In this document: positions 28,628 through 37,753 of the stretch, in pieces
Position numbering within the stretch: the stretch's first letter is position 1
How the letters are laid out: each line of letters begins with the position of its first letter
Assembly (NCBI RefSeq): GCF_020524355.2
Contig: NZ_CP129019.1
Location: 4,462,001-4,526,000, forward strand
DNA: 64,000 nucleotides
Direction: 5' to 3'
From: Mesobacillus subterraneus
GTDB taxonomy: Bacteria; Bacillota; Bacilli; Bacillales; Cytobacillaceae
Translations under genes and position numbers: made by a program
Notes under the pieces: model-generated
What the model was told of the DNA's origin: nothing
Database searches by the model: none
Seen by the model: the letters and a program-made list of their open reading frames with translations, nothing else

Positions 28628-29805
28628 GACAGGTTGGGGGCGCATATTAGAAAAGCTGTCAAGAAAAGCTCGTAATTGTGACAGGTTTGGGTGGCAAAGC
28701 AGAAAAGCTGTCAAGAAACCCCTGTAATCATGACAGGTTTGGGTGGCAAGGCAGGAAAGTTGTCAAGAAAATCCCGTAATTATGACAGGTTTGGGGTGCA
28801 AAGTAGAAAAGCTGTCAAGAACCCCCTGTAATTGTGACAAGTTTGGGGTGTAAAACAGAAAAGCTGTCAAGAAAAGCTCGTAATTATGACAGGTTGGGGG
28901 TGTAAAGCAGAAAAGCTGTCAAGAACCCCCTGTAATTATGACAGGTTTGGGTGGCAAAGCAGAAAAGCTGTCAAGAAAAGCTCGTAATTATGACAGGTTG
29001 GGGGTGCAAAGCAGAAAAGCTGTCAAGAAACCCCTGTATTCATGACAGGTTTGGGTGGCAAGGCAGGAAAGTTGTCAAGAAAATCCCGTAATTATGACAG
29101 GTTTGGGGTGTAAGGCAGAAAAGCTGTCAAGAAACCCCTGTAATCATGACAGGTTTGGGTGGCAAAGCAGAAAAGCTGTCAAGAAAAGCTCGTAATTATG
29201 ACAGGTTGGGGGTGCAAAGCAGAAAAGCTGTCAAGAAACCCCTGTAATCATGACAGGTTTGGGTGGCAAGGCAGGAAAGTTGTCAAGAAAATCCCGTAAT
29301 TATGACAGGTTTGGGGTGCAAAGTAGAAAAGCTGTCAAGAACCCCCTGTAATTGTGACAAGTTTGGGGTGTAAAACAGAAAAGCTGTCAAGAAAATCTCG
29401 TAATTATGACAGGTTGGGGGTGTAAGGCAGAAAAGCTGTCAAGAAACCCCTGTAATCATGACAGGTTTGGGTGGCAAAGCAGAAAAGCTGTCAAGAAAAG
29501 CTCGTAATTATGACAGGTTTGGGGTGTAAAACAGAAAAGCTGTCAAGAACCCCCTGTAATCATGACAGGTTTGGGTGGCAAAGCAGAAAAGCTGTCAAGA
29601 AAAGCTCGTAATTATGACAAGTTTGGGGTGTAAAACAGAAAAGCTGTCAAGAACCCCCTGTAATTGTGACAGGTTTGGGTGGCAAAACAGAAAAGCTGTC
29701 AAGAACCCCCCGTAATTATGACAGGTTTGGGGTGCAAAGCAGGAAAGCTGTCAAGAACTCCCCGTAATCATGACAGGTTGAGCAGCAAAAGGAGAAGAGC
29801 TGTCA
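28628..29805. repeat. 52-bp tandem array 2 (23 units, exact period)
   Basis: Twenty-three CTGTCA (or TTGTCA) boxes start at 28656 and recur every 52 bp without exception to 29800. TGTC to GACA is 23 bp and GACA to the next TGTC is 29 bp, as in the 3.2-4.0 kb array. Linkers differ from that array (GTTTGGGTGGCAAAGCAG types). Subtypes alternate, and a block of about three units (28708-28863) recurs near-identically at 29228-29383, ten units away. It fills the convergent gap between the DsrE genes and the diguanylate cyclase. Not coding. Confidence 0.97.
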
Positions 29806-29835
29806 AAATAACATGCCTCTAAACTGCCCGAGACC

Positions 29836-29870
29836 AAAAAAAGACAGAGAATCCGTCTCTCTGTCTTTTT
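29836..29870 (-). terminator. Terminator of the GGDEF gene
   Basis: AAAGACAGAGA pairs with TCTCTGTCTTT; on the minus strand a T run follows. It overlaps the stop codon. Confidence 0.85.
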
Positions 29871-31125
29871 ACATGGCATTGACCGGGACATTTCGGGAAA
29901 GCTCGTCCTTAAAGGTAACTTTGTTTTTGCCAAGTTCCTTCGATTGCAGCAAGAGCTGGTCAGCAAAAATATACCCTTTTTCCATTGAAGTGTACTGATT
30001 GACTTTAAAATAATACAAGCCAAAGGAAGAGGTTATTGAAACAGCGTGCTTTTCGGATTGATAATCAACCTCGACTGAACTTAGTTCAACCCCTTGGCGA
30101 ATCTTTTCCACAAGGTCAATATTCTCGCTGAAGGATTTATTCCTGAGGATCAATGTGAATTCTTCCCCGCCGCTTCGGAAAACATAATCGTCTTCCGACA
30201 AGAAGCTTTTGAGTGTATGGGCAAAATGCTGGATCACCCGGTCGCCTACCGCATGATTGTAGGAATCATTTATAAGCTTGAATTTATCGATGTCCGCTAC
30301 AACGATGCCGACTTTTTCACCGGTATGGTTTAACTCAAACATTTTTTTATCCATGTATGCGCGGTTCGGGATACCGGTCAGGAAGTCCGTATAAGCCATT
30401 TGTTCGAACTTGTCCCGCTCGATTTTGTTTTGGATGCTTTGCGATTTGGACTGGAAGGAACGGCTGACGAGATAGTTTAGAATGAATAATCCAACGACCA
30501 TTTCCCATCTCTGTTCCTCCAGCAAAAGCAGCAGCAAGCCATTTGTGAATGCGGTTTTGCCAAGATCCAGCCAGTTATTGCTTTCTTTAGAAAACTTTAT
30601 TGCCTCCTGGAGGCTTTTAATTTCTCCTAAAATATAAAAGGCCGTTGAAAGGAAGGTATACGAAATCAACGTGGTTGTTACAGCAAGGATGCACATTAAG
30701 ATCCAGAATCCAAAAGGAATTGACTCAACTAACGGGTACCCTAGCTGAAAGAGAAAATATCCAATCGAATAAATTAATACATGTGCGCCTATATTGTAAA
30801 AAGTATCCCAAAATTCATCATCATCGGCAGTTTTTGAGCTTTTTCTGGAAAAATAAACGGTAAAACGAAATATAGTTTCAAAGATAAATAAGCCTAATGG
30901 ACCTGCGAAAATCCCGAACGATAGACTATAGCTAATGCCATAATCAAATTTAAGTGTTCCATTTTTCGCTGTGATTCTTAAGTGGTTATAAAGAGATGAA
31001 AATAACCAATAGATAAATAGTGCTATAAAAAAAATATTATTATCTATAGTGAGGGCACCTAATCCAAAAGCCACGGCAACAGCAGTAAAGAATAACGTGA
31101 AATCATATAACCTAGCTTTCAGCAT
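29869..31125 (-). CDS. Membrane diguanylate cyclase (GGDEF)
   Basis: About 418 residues. The N-terminal half has six or more hydrophobic helices (to about residue 225), then a short linker and a GGDEF domain with substrate motif YTDFLTGIPNRAY, metal Asp in VVADIDKFK and active loop RSGGEEF (GGEEF at about 319-323). The active loop is intact, so it should make c-di-GMP. An RxxD inhibitory site is not visible before it. I prefer ATG 31125, with AAAGGGG upstream, over ATG 31158, which has a poor site. Confidence 0.88.
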   Translation of the reverse strand: MLKARLYDFTLFFTAVAVAFGLGALTIDNNIFFIALFIYWLFSSLYNHLRITAKNGTLKFDYGISYSLSFGIFAGPLGLFIFETIFRFTVYFSRKSSKTADDDEFWDTFYNIGAHVLIYSIGYFLFQLGYPLVESIPFGFWILMCILAVTTTLISYTFLSTAFYILGEIKSLQEAIKFSKESNNWLDLGKTAFTNGLLLLLLEEQRWEMVVGLFILNYLVSRSFQSKSQSIQNKIERDKFEQMAYTDFLTGIPNRAYMDKKMFELNHTGEKVGIVVADIDKFKLINDSYNHAVGDRVIQHFAHTLKSFLSEDDYVFRSGGEEFTLILRNKSFSENIDLVEKIRQGVELSSVEVDYQSEKHAVSITSSFGLYYFKVNQYTSMEKGYIFADQLLLQSKELGKNKVTFKDELSRNVPVNAM

Positions 31126-31409
31126 AGGCAGAAAATCCCCTTTCCCAAACTCTACCATATAATATTATCCTAAATGTAAATCTAGTTGCAAAGTAATTTT
31201 TTGATTTATGTAAATTTTTAAACCATTTAGTTTGTCTGTTGCATAAAATAAAAGGCTATAATGGAGTTATCGGCACGTTGTATGTTTCTTAGTTCAGGTA
31301 AATATCTGATTGACAGGGAATTTTACACGATTTGTCGAATAATTTCAACTTATATATTCAGAATTTTTAATTAATAAATTCTTGAGAATCGTGAAGAGAG
31401 GGGTTATAT

Positions 31410-32285
31410 ATGGATCTTATTTTTGGCGGGATAGTAGTCCTATTATTGATTCCTGCTGTCAGTTTTTTGTTTTATTTTCAGCGGAAAAGTCGTATTAATC
31501 AATTACCTCACAATCATCCGAAGGCTTTTCTGGAAAAAGGGCTTCGCCAGGAAGGAAAAAAGCTTGTGGCTGTGATTGGCGGTGATGCGGTTCACGGCAA
31601 CATCAGCTACAATTTTGTCGAAGACGCAGCCAGGAGGAAAAACTGCAAGGATTATCAATTCATCAATGCCGGAGTGAATGGAAGTACCGCGTATGATGTT
31701 CTGCAGCGGCTGGACGATATAATTGCATGCCAGCCTGAATATGTCGTGATTTTAGTCGGATTGAATGATGCTTCGGCAAAAATAGCCCCGGACCTTGCAA
31801 AGAAGAACATCAAACTGGCTCAGCAATTGGAAAAACCGTCATTATTGGTATATGAAAAGAATCTTGGGTTGATCGTCTCAAGGCTGAAAGCAGAAACATC
31901 CGCTAAAATCGGATTATTATCTCTGCCAGTCGTTGGTGAGAACTTATTTTCAAAAGCAAATAAAGAAATTGACCAGTACAACGAAGTCATAAAAAAAACC
32001 GCGGAAATGACCAATGTTTCGTATCTTTCTTTTAACGAAAAGTTAAAGGCATACCTAAAGGGAAAAGGGCATACGAGGGGACGTTCGCTAAAGGCCGGAA
32101 CGAAGCTTTATGAAAAAGCGATCATCGAACATTTCGTATACGGATACAGCCTTGATCGGATATCTGCCCGGAATGGATATTTGCTGCTGACTGACGGGAT
32201 GCATTTGAACAGTACGGCTGGAATGATGGCGGCCCATCAAATTGAATTATTCATTAAAAAGAATGAATTGAAAGCAATCCAATAA
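31410..32285 (+). CDS. SGNH/GDSL-like membrane protein with a Ser-to-Ala change
   Basis: A 291-residue protein with an N-terminal membrane helix (residues 4-24) and a GDSL/SGNH hydrolase fold. Block II Gly (NAGVNGS, 86-92), block III Asn (GLND, 117-120) and block V Asp-His (DGMHLN, 262-267) are present. The block I nucleophile motif reads GGDAVHG (57-63), so the catalytic serine of GDS is alanine (Ala60). It may be a pseudoenzyme or bind a saccharide/lipid without cleaving it. GAGAGGGG precedes ATG 31410. Confidence 0.78.
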   Translation: MDLIFGGIVVLLLIPAVSFLFYFQRKSRINQLPHNHPKAFLEKGLRQEGKKLVAVIGGDAVHGNISYNFVEDAARRKNCKDYQFINAGVNGSTAYDVLQRLDDIIACQPEYVVILVGLNDASAKIAPDLAKKNIKLAQQLEKPSLLVYEKNLGLIVSRLKAETSAKIGLLSLPVVGENLFSKANKEIDQYNEVIKKTAEMTNVSYLSFNEKLKAYLKGKGHTRGRSLKAGTKLYEKAIIEHFVYGYSLDRISARNGYLLLTDGMHLNSTAGMMAAHQIELFIKKNELKAIQ

Positions 32286-32316
32286 AAAGGATACTGCGTC
32301 ACCGGCAGTATCCTTT
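32286..32316. terminator. Bidirectional terminator, SGNH/VOC genes
   Basis: AAAGGATACTGC pairs perfectly with GCAGTATCCTTT in a 37-bp convergent gap. Confidence 0.85.
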
Positions 32317-32322
32317 CTGTTT

Positions 32323-32697
32323 TTATGCAACGACCTCGCTCATGAAGGCATGAGTGTTTTCCTCTGTATCCTTGAAGAACACCATCCATGTTTCTGTATC
32401 GCCGATTTTAGCAACTACATGCGGCTCGCCGATGAACTGTACGCCATCTGAAAGCTCTTCATACTTTGCCTTGAGGTCTTCAACCTGTAGATAGATGACT
32501 GAACTAGGATGGGCAAATTGCTCGTTTTCCGGAAGGGTCAACAGTAGACGGACGCCTTCACAGTCGAAAAACGCCATTGTATCCGTATTGAATAATAATG
32601 GCAGTCCTAATTTTTCTTGATAAAAGGCAGTGGCTCTTTCAATGTTTTTTACAGGTATTCCAATCTGGCCGATTTTTTGTACTGGATTTGACTGCAT
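32323..32697 (-). CDS. VOC (glyoxalase/bleomycin-resistance fold) protein
   Basis: A 124-residue single-domain vicinal-oxygen-chelate protein: IGIPVKNIERATAFYQEKLG at the start and FFKDTEENTHAFMSE at the end are the usual paired betaalphabeta signatures. Substrate unknown. It is 10 bp downstream of an alpha/beta hydrolase and probably in one transcript with two such hydrolases. Confidence 0.88.
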   Translation of the reverse strand: MQSNPVQKIGQIGIPVKNIERATAFYQEKLGLPLLFNTDTMAFFDCEGVRLLLTLPENEQFAHPSSVIYLQVEDLKAKYEELSDGVQFIGEPHVVAKIGDTETWMVFFKDTEENTHAFMSEVVA

Positions 32698-32707
32698 TAT
32701 TTGCCTC

Positions 32708-33580
32708 CTAATAATGGTTTTTCAAAAACTCCTTGATATCTATGTCGATGATCTCCAGATGAGCAGTGGACGGAAAATGTCCCATCTGATACTGTTTCAA
32801 TTCTAGCTGCTCACCTAAAAGTCCTTCCGTTTTCTGGGAAATTTTGTTTCCTGGGAAAAATACATCCTCTGTTCCCGTTATGACAAGCGTGGGGGCAGTG
32901 TAATCTCTCAGCTCATTCGCAACAGTCAGTTTTGGCATTTCCTGTTCAAGGGTTGTATGTTTGAAAATATTGCCGATGATGCTTTCATCCAGCTGTTTCA
33001 TGCTATTAGAGGACATCACATCGGCAATTTTGCGCAGGCTTTTGACAGATCCGTTCATCTTGTAAAAAATCATTGGGACAAGGATTTCCTTGATCATTTT
33101 CATTTTTGAGCCCAGGCAGATTCCAGCTGGAGCGACAAGGATAGCGCACTGGATTCTTTCCGGCATAAATGCCGCAAGCCTGAGGATAATGCCGCCTCCG
33201 TAAGATGGACCGATAAATCCGCATTTCTCAATCCTGTAATGGTCCATCAAGTCGGCAATCCACTCAGCAAAGCTGCTGTCTGAGGCAGATATTCTTGTTT
33301 CGTCACTGTAACCCGGATGTCCGATAGTGTCAGGTGCATAGACCTTATACTCCCCAAGCAAGCCTTTGAACCAGGACAAGGTGACTGGATTGATGCAATT
33401 GCCACCCTGGAAAATAAATAGAGGCTTCCCTTCCTTCTTTCCCATTACCAGTACATGAGTGCTGCCATATCTCGTTTGTATGTAATCCCTCCGAATCAGT
33501 GAATCAAACTGAGTAAGATACTCTTCATATTGGTTAAGGATCCGTTCTTTTCCTTCCAGGCTCTTATAAATTGTTTTCAT
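32708..33580 (-). CDS. Alpha/beta hydrolase
   Basis: A 290-residue alpha/beta hydrolase. The nucleophile elbow reads IGPSYGGGI (Ser in G-P-S-Y-G), an acid is likely in TGTEDVFFPG, and the terminal His in QMGHFPSTAH. Preference unknown (esterase, lactonase or similar). Its ATG overlaps the stop of the upstream hydrolase gene by 4 bp, so the two are translationally coupled. Confidence 0.85.
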   Translation of the reverse strand: MKTIYKSLEGKERILNQYEEYLTQFDSLIRRDYIQTRYGSTHVLVMGKKEGKPLFIFQGGNCINPVTLSWFKGLLGEYKVYAPDTIGHPGYSDETRISASDSSFAEWIADLMDHYRIEKCGFIGPSYGGGIILRLAAFMPERIQCAILVAPAGICLGSKMKMIKEILVPMIFYKMNGSVKSLRKIADVMSSNSMKQLDESIIGNIFKHTTLEQEMPKLTVANELRDYTAPTLVITGTEDVFFPGNKISQKTEGLLGEQLELKQYQMGHFPSTAHLEIIDIDIKEFLKNHY

Positions 33581-34626
33581 TGATTGATGACCTCTTCTTT
33601 AATATGACTTAGTTCATGGATAAGGTGCTGCTCGATTCGTGCGGTATCATCCGGGTGAAAGAGATGGGCAGATTTCTCCATCCAAATGAAGCTTTTATTA
33701 TGGTTCGTTTTCAAAGAGCTAAGATAGTCTTCTGCAAAATGCGCATGAACATGGACATCCTTCCGACCATGGATGAAGGTGACAGGAACTTCCACAGATG
33801 TCACGTCTTTTTGCACATCAATATTTGGTATGTTTCGAATGAATTCGTCTGTGTAGATTAGCTTGAACCCGCTGTGAAAAGAATGGATAACATCCGTGAA
33901 ACTGTAATCCCTGGAGATAAGCATGTTCAGCGACACTTTCGCGAGGCCGGGATGCTTGATCTTCGCGTCATGATAAACCATCGTCCTATACTTCATCTGC
34001 CATTTTCGCAGGACACCCCATTGCTTGTAGCCCTTAGTAAATGGCGGATCGCCAACTGCTTCAAGTTCATTCAGTGCTTTGAAATCGCCGCGCCGTTTTG
34101 CTTCTTTTTTTGCCCACTCGAGACCTTCACGATCATTTTCAGCCCAGTTGATAATCTGCGAAATCCCGACATAGGAATGGAATTTAACTGGGTATCTTTT
34201 TACCAAGTACATGCCGATCAATGTACCGAATGAGTGAGCGGCAAGAAAGATTTTTTCCTGATGAAACGTTTCTCTTAAAAAGTCAGTCAGTTCAGCTGCG
34301 TCTGATACGAGTTGATCAAAGGTCATCGATGCTTGAGGAATATCTTTGTGATAGGATTTGCCCGTGCCGCGCTGGTCCCAAAAGACAACGGTAAAGTGCT
34401 TGACAAGCTCTTTTGTGTTGGTGGCGACAGTATAGTTTTTCCCTCTGGAAGAGACACCAGGCAGGGGCATGGAAGGACCGCCGTGCAAAAACAGCAGCAC
34501 CGGGTTCTTAGGTGAGTAGGACTGGATGAGGATACTCTGCTGGATGCCGCCGAGTGTTATCGTATCCATTCGGTCGATTCCGTCTTCTGGAATATGAAAA
34601 TCAGGCTTAGGAGAGAAGAAGCCCAT
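33577..34626 (-). CDS. Alpha/beta hydrolase, proline-iminopeptidase-like
   Basis: A 349-residue protein with HGGPSMPLPG (oxyanion region), WDQRGTGKS and the nucleophile elbow AAHSFGTLIG. These match S33 peptidase/prolyl-aminopeptidase-like hydrolases, though the elbow is H-S-F-G rather than the common G-S-W-G. The acid is likely in HGRKDVHVH and the His in SAHLFHPD. It starts at ATG 34626 after CGAGGTGATGTA and is the first gene of a three-gene operon with another hydrolase and a VOC protein. Confidence 0.85.
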   Translation of the reverse strand: MGFFSPKPDFHIPEDGIDRMDTITLGGIQQSILIQSYSPKNPVLLFLHGGPSMPLPGVSSRGKNYTVATNTKELVKHFTVVFWDQRGTGKSYHKDIPQASMTFDQLVSDAAELTDFLRETFHQEKIFLAAHSFGTLIGMYLVKRYPVKFHSYVGISQIINWAENDREGLEWAKKEAKRRGDFKALNELEAVGDPPFTKGYKQWGVLRKWQMKYRTMVYHDAKIKHPGLAKVSLNMLISRDYSFTDVIHSFHSGFKLIYTDEFIRNIPNIDVQKDVTSVEVPVTFIHGRKDVHVHAHFAEDYLSSLKTNHNKSFIWMEKSAHLFHPDDTARIEQHLIHELSHIKEEVINQ

Positions 34627-34788
34627 TACATCACCTCGTTCGATATACTAGAAATGTAGATTCAATCTGTTTATATATAGGTAAAATTCCATTAATTACT
34701 ATATTACGGTAGTCCTAGAAAAATATCTCGAAAAAGTTGAAACTTTTTTTACCTGAGATTGCTCTAAAGAGTGAAAGGAGGTCAGGAA

Positions 34789-35322
34789 ATGAAAGAAGCA
34801 ATACTTGTGAAGAAAGCAGTCAAGGGGAATACAAAGGCGTTTGAAAAGCTATTGGTTTTACATAGTGATCGATTATATAGGACCGCTTATTTATATGCAG
34901 GAAACAGGGAGGATGCCCTTGATATCGTCCAGGAAACCTCATGCAAAGCATACCTGGCGATCGGACAGCTGAAGAATGAAGATTACTTCTTAACCTGGCT
35001 GACAAGAATCCTGATCCATTGTGCGTACGATGTTTTGAAAAAAAGGAAAAAAGAAATACCAGTTGAGAAACAGGTCGACCTGACTTCAAACAGTGACCAT
35101 AAGCTGGCAGAGAACCTCGATTTGATGGAGGCGATTACTCTATTGAAAGCTCAGCACCGGACCGCGATAATCCTGTTTTACTATCATGACCTGCCAATCA
35201 GCGAGATTGCCAGAATGATGGTCATTCCTGAAAATACCGTAAAAACCTATCTGCAGCGGGGCAGGAAGGAACTTAAAAATAGATTGGGAGGCGAGCACGA
35301 TGAAAAAGAAAATGTTTCATGA
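34789..35322 (+). CDS. ECF-type RNA polymerase sigma factor
   Basis: About 177 residues with region 2 (AFEKLLVLHSDRLYRTAYLY...EDALDIVQETSCKAYL) and region 4 (HRTAIILFYYHDLPISEIARMM...ENTVKTYLQRGRKEL). It would direct RNA polymerase to envelope-stress-type promoters, controlled by the overlapping anti-sigma gene. AAAGGAGGTC is placed for ATG 34789, so an upstream GTG (34771) lying before it is not the start. A TGAAAC at 34738-34743 may be an autoregulatory -35 box, but no matching -10 is clear. Confidence 0.9.
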   Translation: MKEAILVKKAVKGNTKAFEKLLVLHSDRLYRTAYLYAGNREDALDIVQETSCKAYLAIGQLKNEDYFLTWLTRILIHCAYDVLKKRKKEIPVEKQVDLTSNSDHKLAENLDLMEAITLLKAQHRTAIILFYYHDLPISEIARMMVIPENTVKTYLQRGRKELKNRLGGEHDEKENVS

Positions 35323-36283
35323 ATCGGTGGATCAACTCGAGGTTCCTGAAGATGAAGTTTTAAAAGCAATTAAGGCAGGGGTCAGCAAAGGGAACAAAAT
35401 GAAGGCTAAGCAAAAACCTCGATTCAAGGTGATTGGGGCGTCAGTTGCCGCTGCAGCAGTCCTGTTCGTTGCATCAGGCTTCATGGTGCCGACGGTAGGA
35501 AATGTGATGGCGGATATTCCTTTCCTGGCGAAGCTTTATGAACATGACAAGGTTGCCGAAAATCTCGCCACACAACAGCTCATCACTGAGTTGAATGAAA
35601 AGGCAGTTTCTGACGGAATTGATGTGAGCGTTATCGATGCTTATTATGACGGAGCGATAATTGGCGTCACCTTCGATGTTAAGGGTGAGGTGAAGGGCGA
35701 TGAGGACGAGATGTATGCATTCTATGAAATTTTCGACCGAGATCCGAATATCGAAGAAACAATGGAGCTGGTAAAGCTGCTCCCTATTGAGGGCGGCTAC
35801 AAAGGACATATCCAGTTAAGTTATCCAAGAGCAGAATTGCCGGCAGAAACCACATTGCCATTCAACATTATTGGAATCGGTGAAATCAATGACAACTGGA
35901 AGGACGAACAGGGGAAATGGAATTTTGACGTGCCTATTAAACAACTTCCATTCGAAACTGCTCCGCTTGGAAAGGTAAGTGAGCATGGTGATTATAAAAT
36001 CACGTTCGAAAAGTTGATTACCGGGAATTCGTCGATCGCCATTGAATACACACTGAGTTATCCTGAAGATGGCGAAAGAGTCATGCTCAATCTTTTTGAT
36101 GATAAGGGTAAGCAAATGATTGGCGGAACTTCTGACGCAAAACTGGAGAGGAAGGTCGAGGATGGAACGGTGTTGGAGAAAAGGCGGATCACACTCCCGA
36201 TGGTGCCTGAATCAGATTTTATCGAAGTCCAACCATCAATGGATTCGGGAGAAGAGCTTGACGCTGTTAAAATAAATCTATAA
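35300..36283 (+). CDS. DUF4179 membrane anti-sigma-like protein
   Basis: A 327-residue protein with a short cytoplasmic N-terminus, one membrane helix (about 46-66, VIGASVAAAAVLFVASGFMV) and a large extracytoplasmic DUF4179-type domain. Partner of the ECF sigma gene, which it overlaps by 23 bp, so translational coupling is likely. It is expected to hold the sigma factor at the membrane until stress. GGGAGGCGAG precedes ATG 35300. Confidence 0.85.
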   Translation: MKKKMFHESVDQLEVPEDEVLKAIKAGVSKGNKMKAKQKPRFKVIGASVAAAAVLFVASGFMVPTVGNVMADIPFLAKLYEHDKVAENLATQQLITELNEKAVSDGIDVSVIDAYYDGAIIGVTFDVKGEVKGDEDEMYAFYEIFDRDPNIEETMELVKLLPIEGGYKGHIQLSYPRAELPAETTLPFNIIGIGEINDNWKDEQGKWNFDVPIKQLPFETAPLGKVSEHGDYKITFEKLITGNSSIAIEYTLSYPEDGERVMLNLFDDKGKQMIGGTSDAKLERKVEDGTVLEKRRITLPMVPESDFIEVQPSMDSGEELDAVKINL

Positions 36284-36290
36284 AAAATGA

Positions 36291-36321
36291 GGCGCTGGGA
36301 GTCATCCAGCGCCATTATTTT
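36291..36321. terminator. Bidirectional terminator, anti-sigma/DHFR-like genes
   Basis: GGCGCTGG (36291-36298) pairs with CCAGCGCC (36306-36313), with A/T-rich flanks on both sides. The stop codon of the minus gene is in the loop. Confidence 0.85.
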
Positions 36322-36841
36322 TAGATCTGTATTTCAGTGCGGCGATCTGTCCAAATCGGCCTGTGTCTGTTAATTCGAAATCCGCAGGTGGCGTACCCTC
36401 TGGAAACAGCGGAATTCCATCCCCAATCAATTTCGGAATGATATAAAGCTCGATTTCGTCGATCAGCTTTTTTTCAAGGAATTGCTTCACAAGCTGACCG
36501 CCGCCGACAAGCCAGACATAACCCTCAGAGTGTTCCTTCAGGCGAGAAACAAGGGATTCCAGTTCTTCGTCTGAATACGTGACATGGGTGTTGCTTTCCT
36601 GCGTTTGTCGCGATAAGACATAACAGGGCTTACCTCCATAGGGAAAATCATCTGTCAGTCTTAAAATCTCTTCGTACGTTTTTCGTCCCATAACAACGGT
36701 TCCAACCTTACTGTAGAATTCACTGTAACTATTATCGCCATCACCTTCCACATTATCGAGCCAGTCAACGGCGCCATCTGGCCTGGCAATATAGCCATCC
36801 AGGCTTGCCGCGATATAGAGTATTACTTTGCTCTTTTCCAT
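36302..36841 (-). CDS. Dihydrofolate reductase-like protein (RibD C-terminal family)
   Basis: A 179-residue single-domain protein: ILYIAASLDGYIARPDG at the start, VGTVVMGRKTYEEI (nucleotide loop) and VWLVGGGQLVKQFL near the end are the YyaP/RibD-C signatures. It probably reduces a pterin- or pyrimidine-like substrate with NADPH, but is not the essential DHFR. It stands alone, divergent from the HAD protein. Confidence 0.88.
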   Translation of the reverse strand: MEKSKVILYIAASLDGYIARPDGAVDWLDNVEGDGDNSYSEFYSKVGTVVMGRKTYEEILRLTDDFPYGGKPCYVLSRQTQESNTHVTYSDEELESLVSRLKEHSEGYVWLVGGGQLVKQFLEKKLIDEIELYIIPKLIGDGIPLFPEGTPPADFELTDTGRFGQIAALKYRSKNNGAG

Positions 36842-36903
36842 CTAACATCCTCCAAGCGGGTGTATAATAACGATATTCTATCAAAAAAAAGGGAGGCATA
36901 TTC

Positions 36904-37368
36904 ATGCTTGCTTTAAATATCCCGGGCAGAGGGCCATTCAATCTCAGACATCTAGTGCTCGATTTTAACGGAACGATTGCTTTTAACGGTGAGTTGATCC
37001 CTGGAGTGGCTGAAAGAATCATTCTTTTAAGCAAAGACATAGAGATTCATGTCATTACAGCAGATACGAACGGGAGCGTCATCAACCAGTGCGAGGCAAT
37101 GCCTGTCACTGTGCACATTCTTCACTCAGGAGACCACACAGGTGAAAAGGGGGAATATGCCCGAGGTCTGGATGGAGTAATCTGTATGGGGAACGGCGCA
37201 AACGACGAGGCCATGTTCGCCGAATCCGAGATCGCCATTGCCGTGGCCGGAAGAGAAGGATGTGCCACATCAACACTGCTGAAAAGTGATATCTTGATCG
37301 AAAATATCAATGATGCTCTGGGTTTGCTGCTGAATCCTAAGCGATTGATCGCAACGCTTCGCAGGTAG
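36904..37368 (+). CDS. Soluble P-type-ATPase-like HAD protein
   Basis: A 154-residue HAD-fold protein of the small 'soluble P-type ATPase' group. Motif I is LDFNGTIAFNG (Asp20), and motif IV reads MGNGANDEAMFAESEIAIAV, as in ATPase P-domains. It has no cap or membrane part. Phosphatase activity is likely but the substrate is unknown. GGGAGGC lies upstream of ATG 36904. Confidence 0.85.
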   Translation: MLALNIPGRGPFNLRHLVLDFNGTIAFNGELIPGVAERIILLSKDIEIHVITADTNGSVINQCEAMPVTVHILHSGDHTGEKGEYARGLDGVICMGNGANDEAMFAESEIAIAVAGREGCATSTLLKSDILIENINDALGLLLNPKRLIATLRR

Positions 37369-37753
37369 TAGGGTGAACTGGAAAAAAGACCGCGAAATTT
37401 CCAGTTCGCCAATAAATTCATTTTTTCGCCAATAAAATTTGAAAATTGCCAATAAAGTTGTGAAAACCGCCAATAAAAAGATTCACCAATGTAAAAAGCA
37501 TTAAACTTCCCAACGAAAATGGGTTAATTAGCACCAATCTGCTCGACTTCAGGGTTTCCTCTGCACAAAATCTCCATTGAACACCTCAAAATTACCTTTC
37601 CTCTCAACCTTCATAAAAATATATAATAGATTCACACACCACTTTTACCATTATTAAGAAAATCTTAAGATTTATCCTCGGTGAATATTAAGGTTCACTG
37701 TCTAGAATAAGCAATATCGAAGCTTGCCTGTATGGGAAGGGGGTTTTTAAAAA
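37369..37753. repeat. Intergenic region with four phased GCCAATAAA boxes
   Basis: GCCAATAAA starts at 37408, 37428, 37448 and 37469, i.e. steps of 20, 20 and 21 bp. The rest (37480-37740) is AT-rich and should contain the promoter of the following two-component operon; I could not fix it. Confidence 0.75.
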
